From Artemia franciscana (Eukaryota > Arthropoda > Branchiopoda > Anostraca > Artemiidae), in contig NW_027062616.1 of the NCBI RefSeq assembly GCF_032884065.1, positions 496,001 through 560,000 of the forward strand: a stretch of DNA of 64,000 nucleotides. The letters are read 5' to 3'. The stretch's first letter is position 1. Each line of letters starts with the position of its first letter. The notes beneath the pieces are model-generated. The model saw only the letters and a list, made by a program, of their open reading frames with translations. It was not told the origin of the DNA and ran no database searches. Below are positions 54,524 through 63,929 of this stretch, piece by piece. The translations under genes and the position numbers were made by a program.

Positions 54524-54845
54524 TCAGCCGTCCTGGCCGAATGGGTTAGTGTGCTGAATTCGGGATCCCTTGTCTGAGAGGACACGAGTTCGAATCCCGG
54601 TGTACCCAATTCTTCAGTTTGGGACGGGGGTCAGTAACGTGACTCTTAAGCTTAGCCAGAGTCGACCCAGCTCTAAATGGGTACCTGGAGAAATCTGAGG
54701 AAGGTAAACAGGAAGGGTGTGCGAAAGCACAGGATGTCTGGCCCCCAACCCCCCATTGCACTTCCTGGCTGAAGGGCCAAGAAACGGAGATCAGCACCGC
54801 CGGTACGGACTGTAAAGTCTAATGCCGTATCCTTCCTCCTTTTAA
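54524..54845 (+). mobile_element. tRNA-derived SINE, copy 2, with target-site duplication
   Basis: The tRNA-like head has an A box (TGGCCGAATGG), a long variable arm (TGTCTGAGAGGACACG) and a B box (AGTTCGAATCC). The body contains GACCCAGCTCTAAATGGGTA and ends AATGCCGTATCCTTCCTCCT then TTTAA. It is flanked by a perfect 7-bp duplication AGATCAT (54517-54523 and 54846-54852), the signature of LINE-driven insertion. It is a clear homologue of 9478-9799 and is inserted in a MITE unit. The Leu/Ser-type tRNA origin is inferred from the long arm. Confidence 0.9.
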
Positions 54846-54879
54846 AGATCATAATTCTTTAGTTTGTTCTGAATAATTA

Positions 54880-56660
54880 ACAAGTATCAATGACATTATT
54901 CACGTAGAGTAAATTTTCACCCAAAATTTAATAGCTTTGTTATTTTTCAGTTGCCAAATCATAAGAGATTTAAAAACCAATTAATGCGAGATCAGATGAT
55001 ATTTTATTGTGATGAGAGCCAAGATGAATTCAGTTGAACTATAATTCACTGATATTCCACGTTCTAGAAAATTGGTTATAGTTTTTAATAGTCTATCAGT
55101 GAAGTGACGTTTAATCTCTGTTAGAATGAGCAGGGGCACCAAACAGGCTGGCGACCAGTACCGTTCCTAGGGTTGGTGGTGCCTGGGATAAAATTAATTT
55201 CATTGCCCCCTCCCGTATCAAATGAGAGCACGGAAAAAAAACAAAGTTAAAAACATGATCAAAGTGGGCAGCTCCCCAGCCAAAGTACTCGGAGCAACTT
55301 GCCCCGGCTGCTACTCCTGAGTGACTTTGCTGTGCCTTCGAACGGCTCTGCTGGCAGCCCCTTCACAAAAAAGAATAATATTTGTTCATTTTCAATTCTG
55401 AAGTTACTTTTTTTGATATTATGAGGGTTTGCCAAGTTTGAGGATAATCAAATACAAGTAAAGAAAAGGAAATCAATTGGGAAGTCAATTTGGTGGTAAA
55501 GCTATGAGGTGGTAACGCGGCGAAGCTCACCATTTCAATAAGAAAATTTCCAGATAAGCACTTAAGCTTTTGTTTGGATATGTTTTTATAGTTAATCACG
55601 GAATGTTCCATGGAAATTCCGGAAATAAATTCCCAGAGGATGGCAAATGTTTTTTTCTTAACACTGGTTTTCTGTATACATGTAATCTTTTATATTACAA
55701 GTTTTTTTGTGGGGATATCAGCCATCTAGTTTTATGTTGCTTTCATTGAGGGTGTTTATTTGGTTTTTCACTAAAAGAATTTATCTTGGGGGAAGACTAT
55801 GTTTCGGACTTTTTTTTGTGGATTGAATACTTAAAATTGGTGTATCGATCTTAGAAAAGAACCCGGCGACACGTTACAAACTCGATCTTAGATTATTTTA
55901 TACGTAAGTTATTCTGTCACAGACTTTTGCCAGGTGTAAATAATTTGATGCTAGTTGTTGTTGATTGCGATTTGTGATACAGTCAAGAATGAGGATAGCA
56001 TTTTCAGCTTGTCATAGGTGTCAGTTAAGAAAAAGGTCTTTATATAATCGCTGTATGATAAATGAAATGCATTAATAATTTCTTTTTTGTATTAATTTGC
56101 AGCCATATAAATTTACTCTATTAGATGGACGATATTTTTACAAACCGTTAATTTTGTTGAAAAACTAAATTTGTTAATGTATTTGCTTTAGCATAAATTA
56201 TTTACAAGATACCAAGGTCCCATGTTAAGCCCTAGTTAAAAATGATAGGTAATTGATAGATAACAATTCTATCTTTTCTTTGGTTTTGGTGGCCTTTTTT
56301 GGTTTGAATAGCCTCCTTCTTGCTAAGTTATGTATTAAGGGGTGCACCCCCATTAAAGTATACTATTTGAATCAATGAATAAAAATGAAAGGAAGGTGAT
56401 AGTATTGAGAGTGCTTGTACAGGACATCGATTCTTGTTGATAGATGAGCGTTGCCAAGTGTCAAAAACCATGTAGTGACAAAGATATGCCCAGCATTGCA
56501 CAAAGCCTCCATTCAGCTATAGGTTGCACAAAATTTTTGCCGTCTGGATTGAAATCAGCTTGGTGTAGACTTGACAAAACGTTATTAGTTCCTGACCTGA
56601 ACTAGTCTGAAAGCAAAAACATTGCTTTTTCTGAGGACACAACTATTCTAACAACTTAAA
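54880..56660. other. No gene seen
   Basis: Mostly unique-looking AT-rich DNA. A GC-richer patch at 55140-55360 (GGTTGGTGGTGCCTGGGATA and on) has no coding match. The last 250 bases, upstream of the LINE endonuclease, may be that element's 5' UTR. Confidence 0.4.
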
Positions 56661-56665
56661 ATAAT

Positions 56666-57040
56666 ATGAAAGTTGCGACTTGGAATCTGTCAAATCTTAA
56701 CATGACTATAGTGTTAAACTTTAAACTGGACAAATTCAAACGTTTTGGACTAGACTTGTTTGGAGTTTCAAAACCCTAGTTCCTAGGAGTAGAAAAATTG
56801 AATTAAGTAATTTGAATTTATTTACTCAGGCAGGAAGGATGGGGTACATAGGGAAAGAGAAGGGCTTATGATGAATTAGAAATCTTCTAAGTATTGCTTT
56901 GGTTGGGAAGGTATTAATAGTATAATTCTATTTTTTCATTTTACCACTAAAATTTGCAATGTATCAGTCATAGTAGTGTATACCCCGGAAATTTGGTGTG
57001 GGAAAATAAAAATGGCAACGGATAAAGACTGCTATAATTT
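56666..57040 (+). pseudogene. LINE apurinic-type endonuclease, N-terminal fragment
   Basis: ATG 56666 reads MKVATWNLSNLN then KLDKFKRFGLDLFGVSK, the usual start of the exonuclease-endonuclease-phosphatase domain of LINE ORF2 (the WN motif, then a GLD...GV block), with a TAG replacing the E-T of the SET motif. Later frames give YSGRKDGVHRERE and, near 56970, VSVIVVYTP. Several stops are present. Its partner RT is missing; a likely C-terminal tail lies just downstream on the other strand. Confidence 0.6.
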
Positions 57041-57049
57041 TGAAGGTAT

Positions 57050-57116
57050 AACAATCTATTACTACTACTACCATTACTACAACTACTACTACAACTACTT
57101 TTATTACTACTAACAA
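57050..57116. repeat. (ACT)n-like trinucleotide repeat
   Basis: Imperfect ACTACTACTACCATTACTAC repeats. The poly-Val minus-strand frame is an artefact of it. Confidence 0.85.
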
Positions 57117-57295
57117 CTCAATATGGCTCCAAGCCACCTGAGGCCAATACAGATAATCATGCTCATCTTCCATCCCCATCTACTCAAAGCCTAACTCTGT
57201 ACATCCTCCCAAGAAGTTCCCATTTCCTTTAAATCTTCCTTATACGATGTCTTCCCACCTCATTCGGGGATGACCTGCCTTTCGCTCGGAATGAA
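57117..57295 (-). pseudogene. LINE ORF2 C-terminal tail, minus strand
   Basis: Minus-strand pieces in changing frames give RPTNEVGRHRI...-like and RWEDIV, then EMGTSWEDVQS and WGWKMSMII, the 'RWEDD..DL...G..WE....A.DR..WR' tail that ends many LINE ORF2 proteins. It is short and broken. Its orientation is opposite to the endonuclease fragment beside it, so an inversion or a separate insertion is needed. Confidence 0.4.
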
Positions 57296-57665
57296 GTTGT
57301 GAGAAAAAATTTAAATGAAATTAAAAGTGCTTGGGATAGTGTAAAAAGGAAAGCTTAAAATAGGTTGTGATGGAGAAGGAGTTAGTGAAGCTGTTTCGGT
57401 CTCAGGTAGCTTGGCACTGCAGTGAATTGCTAGTAGTTGTAGCAGTAGTATCAAAAACTCTACGATTAATGAGTAAAACTTTTACACCCTAGTACCTACC
57501 CCCACCAGCTTCACCATTCCCCATGCATTACTAAACTCTACCAAGCTGATTTACGTTCTACCATAGCAAGTCGAGCTCTGCCATGCTCTACTATTTATTA
57601 CCATGGTCTACAAAATTATGGAGATGAATCAAATATCGCAATGTCTGAGAACAAATGGCTTTCCA
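57296..57665. other. No gene seen
   Basis: Non-coding. Short CTACCA/CTCTACCATG-type repeats lie at 57538-57615. Confidence 0.4.
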
Positions 57666-58190
57666 TAGGCAGCGCAATGGCGCTGCCCAAGTTAAAAGTG
57701 ATGTGGGCACTATGTATAATTTATTCTTTTATTTATCCATTTTTGTTGTTGCTTTTTTCTGACCAAGGCACTTCGTACAGAAGGAGTTGTTGTAAAAACT
57801 TTGAAAGAATCTCATTCGATTGGAAATTGAAAATTCTTAGCCCTTTTAAAGAGTCAAAAATAATTAGAGGGTGTCAGCCCCCCCCCCCAAAAGCCATTTT
57901 CTTAGATAGTAATTACGTTCAGCATGGTTGAAAGGTCCAGTAATTATGGTGTTGGGGACGACAAGTCCCCGTGGCCGTCAGGACAAGGTCTTTAAGTTAT
58001 ACTATTTGCCCATTATTAACATGTACATGACATATACAAATAGATGATAATAATTTCTAATGTCCCTTTTAAGAGCACATGATCATATATGACACATGTA
58101 CACAATAACGTAAAACGTATGTTGTACTTCATCAGAATTTCAAGTGCCCTTTTTAAGAGTCAAAAGTGATTGGAGGGCAGCCATCCCTCT
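57666..58190 (+). repeat. Direct repeat of AGTAAGGAGCGAC-family interior, copy 1
   Basis: CTGACCAAGGCACTTCGTAC, GTTGTTGTAAAAACTTTGAA and GACAAGTCCCCGTGGCCGTC are repeated about 796 bp downstream. It ends AAGTGCCCTTTTTAAGAGTC. A C10 tract lies at 57881-57890. Confidence 0.8.
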
Positions 58191-58465
58191 CCCATCATGC
58201 CCTTCATTTTCCAAACCATATCTTGTACAAATAATTGCTCAAATAGGGATAAATCGTTTTACTACACAGTGAAAAACAATGAGAAAAATTATGGATATTT
58301 CGATTACATACACATCGACCTGCACATGCAATCACCTGCAGATAAACACTAGTTCGGCTGCTAATCTGCTAAGAAAAGAAAAGATTTCAGTTTGGTGTCT
58401 AGCCACGGCTCAACTGCGCTCATGCTTTGTCTCATTGTCTCATGCTTTGTCACACTGAACTCGTG
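58191..58465. other. Spacer between direct repeats
   Basis: Contains a minor TGCTTTGTCTCATTG...TGCTTTGTCACACTG duplication (58423-58455). No gene. Confidence 0.4.
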
Positions 58466-58990
58466 CTCAGCGCAACAGCACTGCCCGAGTAAAAAGCTAT
58501 GTGTGCACAATGTATTATTTATTTATTCATTTATTTATTTGTTGTTGTTTTTTCTGACCAAGGCACTTCGTATAGGAGTTGTTGTAAAAACTTTGAAAGA
58601 AGCTCCTTCGGTTGGGAATTGACACTTCTTATCCCTTTTTTAAGAGTCAAAAGTGATTACAGGCCGACCACCCCCCCCCCAGCCCCAAAAATTTTTGAGA
58701 TAGCCATTGCGTTCGGCATGGTTGAAAGGTATTGTTGTAATAATGGTTTTGGGGACGACAATTCCCCGGAGCCTTCAGGACATGGGCTTTAAGTTATACT
58801 ATTTGATCATTATTAACATATACATGAGATACACAAATACATAATCAGGATTTCCAATGTCGTTTTTAAGAGCACATAATCAAATATGACACATGTACAT
58901 AATAACGTAGACATATGTTGAACATAATAAGAATTTCTAGTGCCCTTTTAAGAGTCAAAAGTGATCGGAGAGAAACTAGCCTCCACCCCA
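58466..58990 (+). repeat. Direct repeat of AGTAAGGAGCGAC-family interior, copy 2
   Basis: Same order of landmarks as copy 1: CACTTCGTATAGGAGTTGTT (58564) through ACACATGTACATAATAACGT (58889). Alignment offset is about 796 bp. A C10 tract lies at 58671-58680. Confidence 0.8.
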
Positions 58991-60010
58991 TACCCTCTTT
59001 TCTCCAAATGCATCTGATAGAAATTTGAGATAGAAATTTTGTTCAAACTAGCCCATAAATTATAAAATAAGGCCGTTGAGGTTGATATAACACCCCAGAG
59101 CCAGGGGGCAAAGAGAAGTTATACCCCTGGGGGATATAAGGGTTTTATGGAAGAGATGGTCATATAAGCTTTAGAGGAGGTTCATTTGATTGGAAATTAA
59201 AAGCTGAGTTTTCTCTTAAGAGTCAAAAGTGATAGGACGGCCACTAGTCCCTCTTTCCCAGGCCCTATTTTCCTCAAAGGCATCTGATCGAAGTTTTGAC
59301 CTATTCATTTTGTTCAAAATAGTCCAAAGAACACATAACAATGTCTTCAGGGTTGATACACCCCCCTCCAGAGCTCAGAGGTAAGGGTTGTAAGCTATGC
59401 CCTGGGGTCATATAAGGTCTTATGGAAGAGTTGGTCCTATAAGGTTTAGAGGAGGCTCATTTGATTGGAAATTAGTAGTTTTAGTGCCTTTTTTAGAGTA
59501 CAAAGTGATTGGTCTCAGTCCCTGCTCATTATTTCCTTTCAAACAGGGATAAACCTTTTACTAGACAGTGAAATTTACTAGACAGTGAGTTATTTCCAAT
59601 GAACTGTTTCCCAGATGGAAGTGACGCAACATTCCAATGTCACGAGGGTAGGTATTTTCGAACCCGATGGTTATTACACAATTTAGACTAGACTAGTGAA
59701 ATTATGGATTTTAATTCTTTCAATGCTAGAAAAAAATTTTCTAAGAGTAGGTCTAGGTTTTTCCTAGCTTCCAATATGCCATAAGTAGTTAGGAGTAAGA
59801 TGATAATTTATTGTACACAATAAAAAATATACAAATTAAATAAAATATATAAAAGAATATGGTTTCCTTGTGAGAAATTCTGGCAGGCTGGAGAAGAACC
59901 CTGTAAATAAAAAGAATATTAATGATTTGCACAAATGCAAATGATATTCAGAAAGCTATTGCAGAAAAGGGGCGTTACATTCTATTTGGCAATCTTGGTA
60001 ATTATATTTT
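58991..60010. mobile_element. Further decayed family fragments
   Basis: Two more interiors (about 59140-59360 and 59430-59570) with TTTGATTGGAAATTA, AAGAGTCAAAAGTGATAGGA and CATTTTGTTCAAAATAGTCC. After 59600 the sequence is AT-rich and featureless. Confidence 0.6.
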
Positions 60011-60240
60011 TATGGTCGGCAAACAACAGTGTTATCAAACAGTTCGTGGTAAGGAACTGTAGTAAGGAGCAGTAAGTTTTTTACGGTTTTAAAATGTAGA
60101 GTTAAGAGAAAGAGTCAAACTTTAGCGTAAAGAGCGGGGCGTTGAGAAGGAAAAGCCCCTTTCATATACGGAGTAATTTCTGTTCGTTTTAAGTTTTAAT
60201 GTCGCTCCTTACTTTTATTTAAAAAACCTGTTTTTTTTGT
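60011..60240. mobile_element. Short AGTAAGGAGCGAC-family foldback copy
   Basis: Head ATCAAACAGTTCGTGGTAAG (60033) with AGTAAGGAGCAGTAAG, the interior CTTTAGCGTAAAGAGCGGGG, and the reversed end GTTTTAATGTCGCTCCTTAC (60190-60209). At ~200 bp it is an internally deleted form that keeps both ends, so it is the clearest guide to the family's termini. It lies 140 bp before the Polinton promoter. Confidence 0.75.
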
Positions 60241-60376
60241 TTAATTAAAAATAGGGTTAGACATATTTTGCAATTGTTGGCATTTCTGCATTCCGATGAT
60301 CCAATAGGCTATTGGATTTTCCAATCAGAATTGGGAAAATGGGATTTCCCAACATTGCATAATCTGGTGTGAAAGC

Positions 60377-60413
60377 TATAAAAGGCGAGAGTTTATAGGT
60401 TATTGCATCAGTT
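60377..60413 (+). promoter_or_regulatory. TATA box plus initiator
   Basis: TATAAAAG (60377-60384) is followed by TCAGTT (60408-60413), an arthropod-type initiator. The A of the initiator (60410) is 33 bases after the first T of the box, the usual spacing for RNA polymerase II. No matching downstream promoter element was seen. It directly precedes the polymerase-like frame and probably drove the element's first gene. Confidence 0.65.
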
Positions 60414-60447
60414 ACAGATTTGCTTACGATAAGAGAGTGTTCAGTGA

Positions 60448-61797
60448 TTTATTACGGCAAGTGAAAATTTCAACAGTGGAAGTAGTCAGGGTTCTGGATT
60501 TCCAAAACCACCGGCGACAGAGATAAGAGTTTCAATCAATGGTAGCAACACACAAACCAGTGTTGACTCGCTAATCCAAAAATATTTAGATGCTGACGAC
60601 GATGATCTCTTCTTACAAGTCGATTTAGATCAACTGGGTCCTTCTAGTGAGTTTGGAGCGGCTCAATTTGAATTGAATGGTAGCGACACAAAAACCACTG
60701 TCGACTCGCTAATCCAAAAATTTTTGGATGCTGACGACGATGATCTCTTCTTACCAGTCGATTTAGATAAATTGGGTCCTTCCAATCAGTATGAAGGGGC
60801 TCAATTTGAATTGAAAGACAATGCCATCCGCAATTACTTAAGATCATATAGCTTTAAATGCAATTTTGCCTTAAAGACCCAAAGATCTGGCAAACTAGTC
60901 AATATTTTACGCCCAACTATCGGTGGAATAATACGGCAAGTTCAAGAAAAAGAACGTACTAGTATAAGAGCTCAACTGGCAGTTAATTCAACTTTTAGCC
61001 AGGGAGATGAATAGGATAGGACTGTCCCTTTGCTTTTGTACAAGGAACGTTTTTATAGAGGTGGGGATATAGATACTGAAATTAATAAATGCATCACAAA
61101 AATCAACGAATCAACAGAGACGTGTACAGAAAATAGAAGCGGATATTAACTTACTGGGATCCAGAGTCTTGACATTCATATTGCGAAATTTTATGGAGAT
61201 TTTCACCTTCCTGTCGGCTGGACAGGACCTCCAGTCCCCCAAGTCCTTGCTAGCAAAAGAGCAATTTTACTGATACGGTTCGAACAAGGATTGCAATGTT
61301 TTGAATGGCCAGTCTTGGCAGCGGGACATCAAGTTTTAAAAAAACAATTCCAATCAGTCTAATTTACTAGAGTTAAATAGGAATGGGCTAGAAGGAAGTC
61401 ATAAAGAACCCAGTATTTTCCCAACCGTTACATTTGACTGTTTTGAGGGAAAATGGCCAATCAGAATCAACGATATCTCAAAATGGGAGCAGGAAAACGC
61501 CTCTACCTCAATAGGGGTAGGTGTATTATATTATAATGAGCTAGAGAAAGCAATTTTTCCAATTCGTACCCCATCAAATTTTAACGTAAAATATAATACA
61601 TATTTACTGTATGGAGAGTCGGAGGATTCCAACTACGCTCATTTTCGGCCTATCGTTAATCTAAGCCGTTTACTATCTTCAGAAATAATTGGCGTAACTC
61701 GATTCTATTGCCCATAATGCCTGTCCACAACAAGGACCAAGGATAAACTAAAAAACCATATCGAAGCCTGTTCTCGTCACGGTTCACAAACAGTGTT
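60448..61797 (+). pseudogene. Polinton/Maverick protein-primed DNA polymerase B, N-terminal region (broken)
   Basis: The first frame is open from 60448. There is no ATG; ACG at 60454-60456 is the likely site of a lost start. A 46-codon tandem duplication (60538-60675 and 60676-60813) repeats SVDSLIQKYLDADDDDLFLQ. Then come LRSYSFKCNFALKTQRSGKL, and after a TAG (61012-61014) ERFYRGGDIDTEINKCITKI, a TAA (61147) and LDIHIAKFYGDFHLP. CFEWPVLAAGHQV corresponds to the CF.WAVLAA block of polinton polymerases. After 61360 the second frame carries WPIRINDISKWEQENAS, YLLYGESEDSNYAHF and IVNLSRLLS, then YCP, a TAA (61715) and CLST...KNHIEAC, a zinc-knuckle pattern. Polintons use this enzyme to copy their own DNA. 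The copy cannot work. Confidence 0.75.
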
Positions 61798-62034
61798 ATG
61801 CCGAAGGGCGAAAAAGCAGCAACCGAATTGAAGGATTTCTATGATAAAATGTCCTTTCAATCTAGGATTTTCGCAGATGTCGAGTCAATCAGCAAAACAG
61901 TTGACGAGCCTATTCAAAAAGGATCAATTTCAAAGCACCGGCCAGCAGCGTACGCTTTTCCCGTGAAAATTGACAGTTTAAAGAAGAAAAGTAATCAGTC
62001 AACATGTTCAAAATTGAAACACCATTTTGGATGA
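61798..62034 (+). pseudogene. Polinton DNA polymerase B, exonuclease motif I piece and deletion junction
   Basis: The frame after a shift at about 61798 reads MPKGEKAATELKDFYDKMSF and then IFADVESISKTVDEPIQKGS. ADVES keeps the Asp and Glu of the 3'-5' exonuclease motif I (usually YADFES). After AAYAFPVKID the polymerase match ends. The next bases belong to the packaging ATPase, so the whole polymerase palm, and anything that lay between, is deleted at about 61975-62005. There is no proofreading or polymerising activity left. Confidence 0.75.
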
Positions 62035-62564
62035 TTATTGCTGGCCCATCGACGTCGGAAAAAAGTGTTTTCATATCTAAATTAATTCAAGAAAACGAAA
62101 AAGTATTTGAGAAGCCTCCAAGAGAAACTTACTATTGTTATCGGTCATGGCAGACAATATGTCATGAAATAAAAGAAGAAATGTCATATGTCCATTTTAT
62201 TTAGAACTTCGAGATTCTTGAGAAGCTCAGGCCAAATTCCTTAATGATTTTTTACGACCTTGCAACGCACATAGAAAAGCACTCTGAAAAGTAGTTGGAT
62301 TTATGGACAGTCGGATCCCATCATATGAACATTTCAGTGATATTAGTATTACACAATTTTTTTCAACAAACAAACAGTATTCGAACAATGAGTTTAAATA
62401 CAAATATATTTGTATTATTTCAGCAAACTTGGGGTCAATCCTCTATTACAACTTTAGGGAAACAAATGTTCCCAGGGTATGCTCGCCATTTATTGGACAG
62501 TTATAAAATGGCAACCGATGAACTTTTGGGATGCTTATTTATGAATTTGAATAGCAAGGATTGA
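62004..62564 (+). pseudogene. Polinton packaging ATPase (A32/FtsK-HerA type), broken
   Basis: One frame with two TAG stops (62202-62204 and 62292-62294). The Walker A region is AGPSTSEKSVFISKLIQEN; the usual GPTGSGKS has Glu where the last Gly should be. LMIFYDLATH is a degraded Walker B. VGSHHMNISVILVLHNFFQQ, RTMSLNTNIFVLFQQ and KQMFPGYARHLLDSY match the conserved sensor and C-terminal blocks of polinton ATPases. These enzymes are thought to pump element DNA into capsids. Stops and the Walker A change make it inactive. ATG 62004 overlaps the end of the polymerase remnant in another frame because of the deletion. Confidence 0.8.
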
Positions 62565-62648
62565 TATCGTACTAACAAGTAACATTCTCGAAAAAGAAGA
62601 AACTCTGTATCTACCACACCCATTGAAATTGTGACACTAGTCTAGAAG

Positions 62649-63041
62649 ATGGAAAGAATGAAGCAACTTCATTCTTTTGTAGAGATTTTAGCTAAAGCTA
62701 AACTCAAGCTAAGACGTGCTTTATTACAGAATTTGAACAAGGATATTGTGAAAGCATTTTCAGACCTTTGTTTAAATATCACCAATTCAAACATTTCGAT
62801 GCCATTATGTTAAAAGAAACAGTGCAGTCAACATTGTAAAATTATCCGTGATTTATCAGTTAAAAAGAAGAATCTTAAACAGAAGCCCCGGAAATTAATG
62901 CAACAAGGAAGTGGCTTTTTTGTTTTATTTTTACCAATTATTGGGAGTTTAATTGGATCTCTACTTACCAGAAATGGCAGCAGTTCAACCGTACAAGCTC
63001 ATTCCACTGGAGACATCTATACAGCCAAGGCACCACTTTGA
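62649..63041 (+). pseudogene. Small Polinton ORF with basic middle and hydrophobic tail
   Basis: From ATG 62649: MERMKQLHSFVEILAKAKLK, then LRRALLQNLNKDIVKAFSDL, a TAA at 62811-62813, then a Lys/Arg-rich KKKNLKQKPRKLMQQGSGFF and the hydrophobic LFLPIIGSLIGSLL, ending at TGA 63039. The layout of a helical lead, basic middle and Gly/Leu/Ile membrane-like tail occurs in a small ORF near the ATPase of many polintons. Its function is unknown to me and may be a core or capsid-associated protein. Its end overlaps the next ORF by 68 bases in another frame. The final third is duplicated at 63.66-63.75 kb. Confidence 0.55.
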
Positions 63042-63232
63042 ATAAGAGATAGCTGATATCTTGAATAATGATTCCATTTCTAACTCTGAAAAATTACTTT
63101 TATTTCAATCTGCAATGTCTCACCTTCAAAAGTACCCAAGTGATATGACAAAACCAATTAAAGTGGATGACCGCGTTAAATCAGAATCTGGGTCCGTACG
63201 TTTTGCTGGTAAATCAAAATCACGGTCCAGGT
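62974..63232 (+). pseudogene. Polinton ORF of unknown function, first copy (N-terminal part)
   Basis: ATG 62974 reads MAAVQPYKLIPLETSIQPRH, stops at TAA 63043-63045, and continues EIADILNNDSISNSEKLLLF then QSAMSHLQKYPSDM in the same frame. It is the 5' part of a polinton-type ORF (the Y.L+P...ILN...S..EKL.LF..A+..L pattern). About 70 bases present in the second copy (after GTGGATG, 63880) are missing here near 63170. A frame change near 63200 leads to the block described next. Confidence 0.5.
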
Positions 63233-63751
63233 AAGGCAGAACCTTTTTCACCGCAGACGAGCGCGCAACAATATGAAGGTCCTTATGAGAAGCTTTCTGT
63301 ATCCTACCGACAGTCTGCAGAATTATTATATCCTCACTTGCATGAACTGAATGGATTTGAAAATGAACATCGATTTAACGATATAAAAATTAACGATAAG
63401 CTCTATAATGCAACAGATTTATTAACGGACCTGGTTTCAAATAAGAAGTCACAACATGCTATTGATTCAAACATTTTAAACTTGTCGGCTGACAGCAATT
63501 TCCCGCTCAGTCTAATCAGAAATGAACGCATTTTAAAATACATGCAAAATTTGAGAAGAATCAGTTCAGAACAAGTCACTGAAAGTGGTGGATCTTTTGC
63601 GAGTGTCAACTACACAGTTCTCGAGTCACCAAGGCAGCCACCAATCAAATCAGGAAAACAATCAGGATCTCTACTTACCAGAAATGGCAGTAGTTCAACC
63701 GTACAAGCTCATTCCACTGGAGACATCTATACAGCCAAGGCACCGCTTTAA
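63167..63751 (+). pseudogene. Same Polinton ORF, C-terminal part, plus duplicated tail of the small ORF
   Basis: 194 open codons without a credible start. TSAQQYEGPYEKLSVSYRQS opens the conserved part, followed by HRFNDIKINDKLYNATDLLT and DLVSNKKSQHAIDSN, then IRNERILKYMQNLRRISSEQ. An 'I.DKLYNATDLLTDLV..KKS' block is usual in the C-terminal half of this polinton ORF. From 63660 (GSLLTRNGSSSTVQAHSTGD) the frame runs into the duplicated tail of the small hydrophobic ORF, so its end is chimeric and created by the ~710-bp duplication. Confidence 0.5.
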
Positions 63752-63929
63752 ATATGAGATAGCTGATATCTTGAATAATGATTCCATGTCTAACTCTGAA
63801 AAATTACTTTTATTTCAATCTGCAATGTCTCACCTTCAAAAGTATCCAAGTGATATGACAAAACCAATTAAAGTGGATGTTGTTTCAAAATCTAGTCTAC
63901 CCTCAGAACAGCAACCCAGCGACCGCTAG
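63684..63929 (+). CDS. Polinton ORF of unknown function, second copy (N-terminal part, better kept)
   Basis: ATG 63684 opens 81 codons: MAVVQPYKLIPLETSIQPRH, then EIADILNNDSMSNSEKLLLF and SKSSLPSEQQPSDR, ending TAG 63927-63929. It has no early stop, unlike the first copy (TTTAAATATGAG where that has TTTGAATAAGAG), and keeps the ~70 bases lost there. Downstream, a second frame again shows RAKSESGSLRFAGKSKS, so the original protein probably continued past 63929 and the window edge. Function is unknown. Confidence 0.5.
   Translation: MAVVQPYKLIPLETSIQPRHRFKYEIADILNNDSMSNSEKLLLFQSAMSHLQKYPSDMTKPIKVDVVSKSSLPSEQQPSDR

Noticed and set aside
54524-54610. A functional tRNA-Leu/Ser gene
   Set aside because: A and B boxes and a long variable arm are present, but the 3' acceptor half does not pair. 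The sequence continues into a body shared with 9.48-9.80 kb and has a target duplication, so it is a SINE.
57641-58792. Related 96- and 97-codon ORFs with SYRRSCCKNFERISFDWK-like peptide
   Set aside because: They are translations of the ~796-bp-offset family repeat. Frames differ between copies and break at C-runs.
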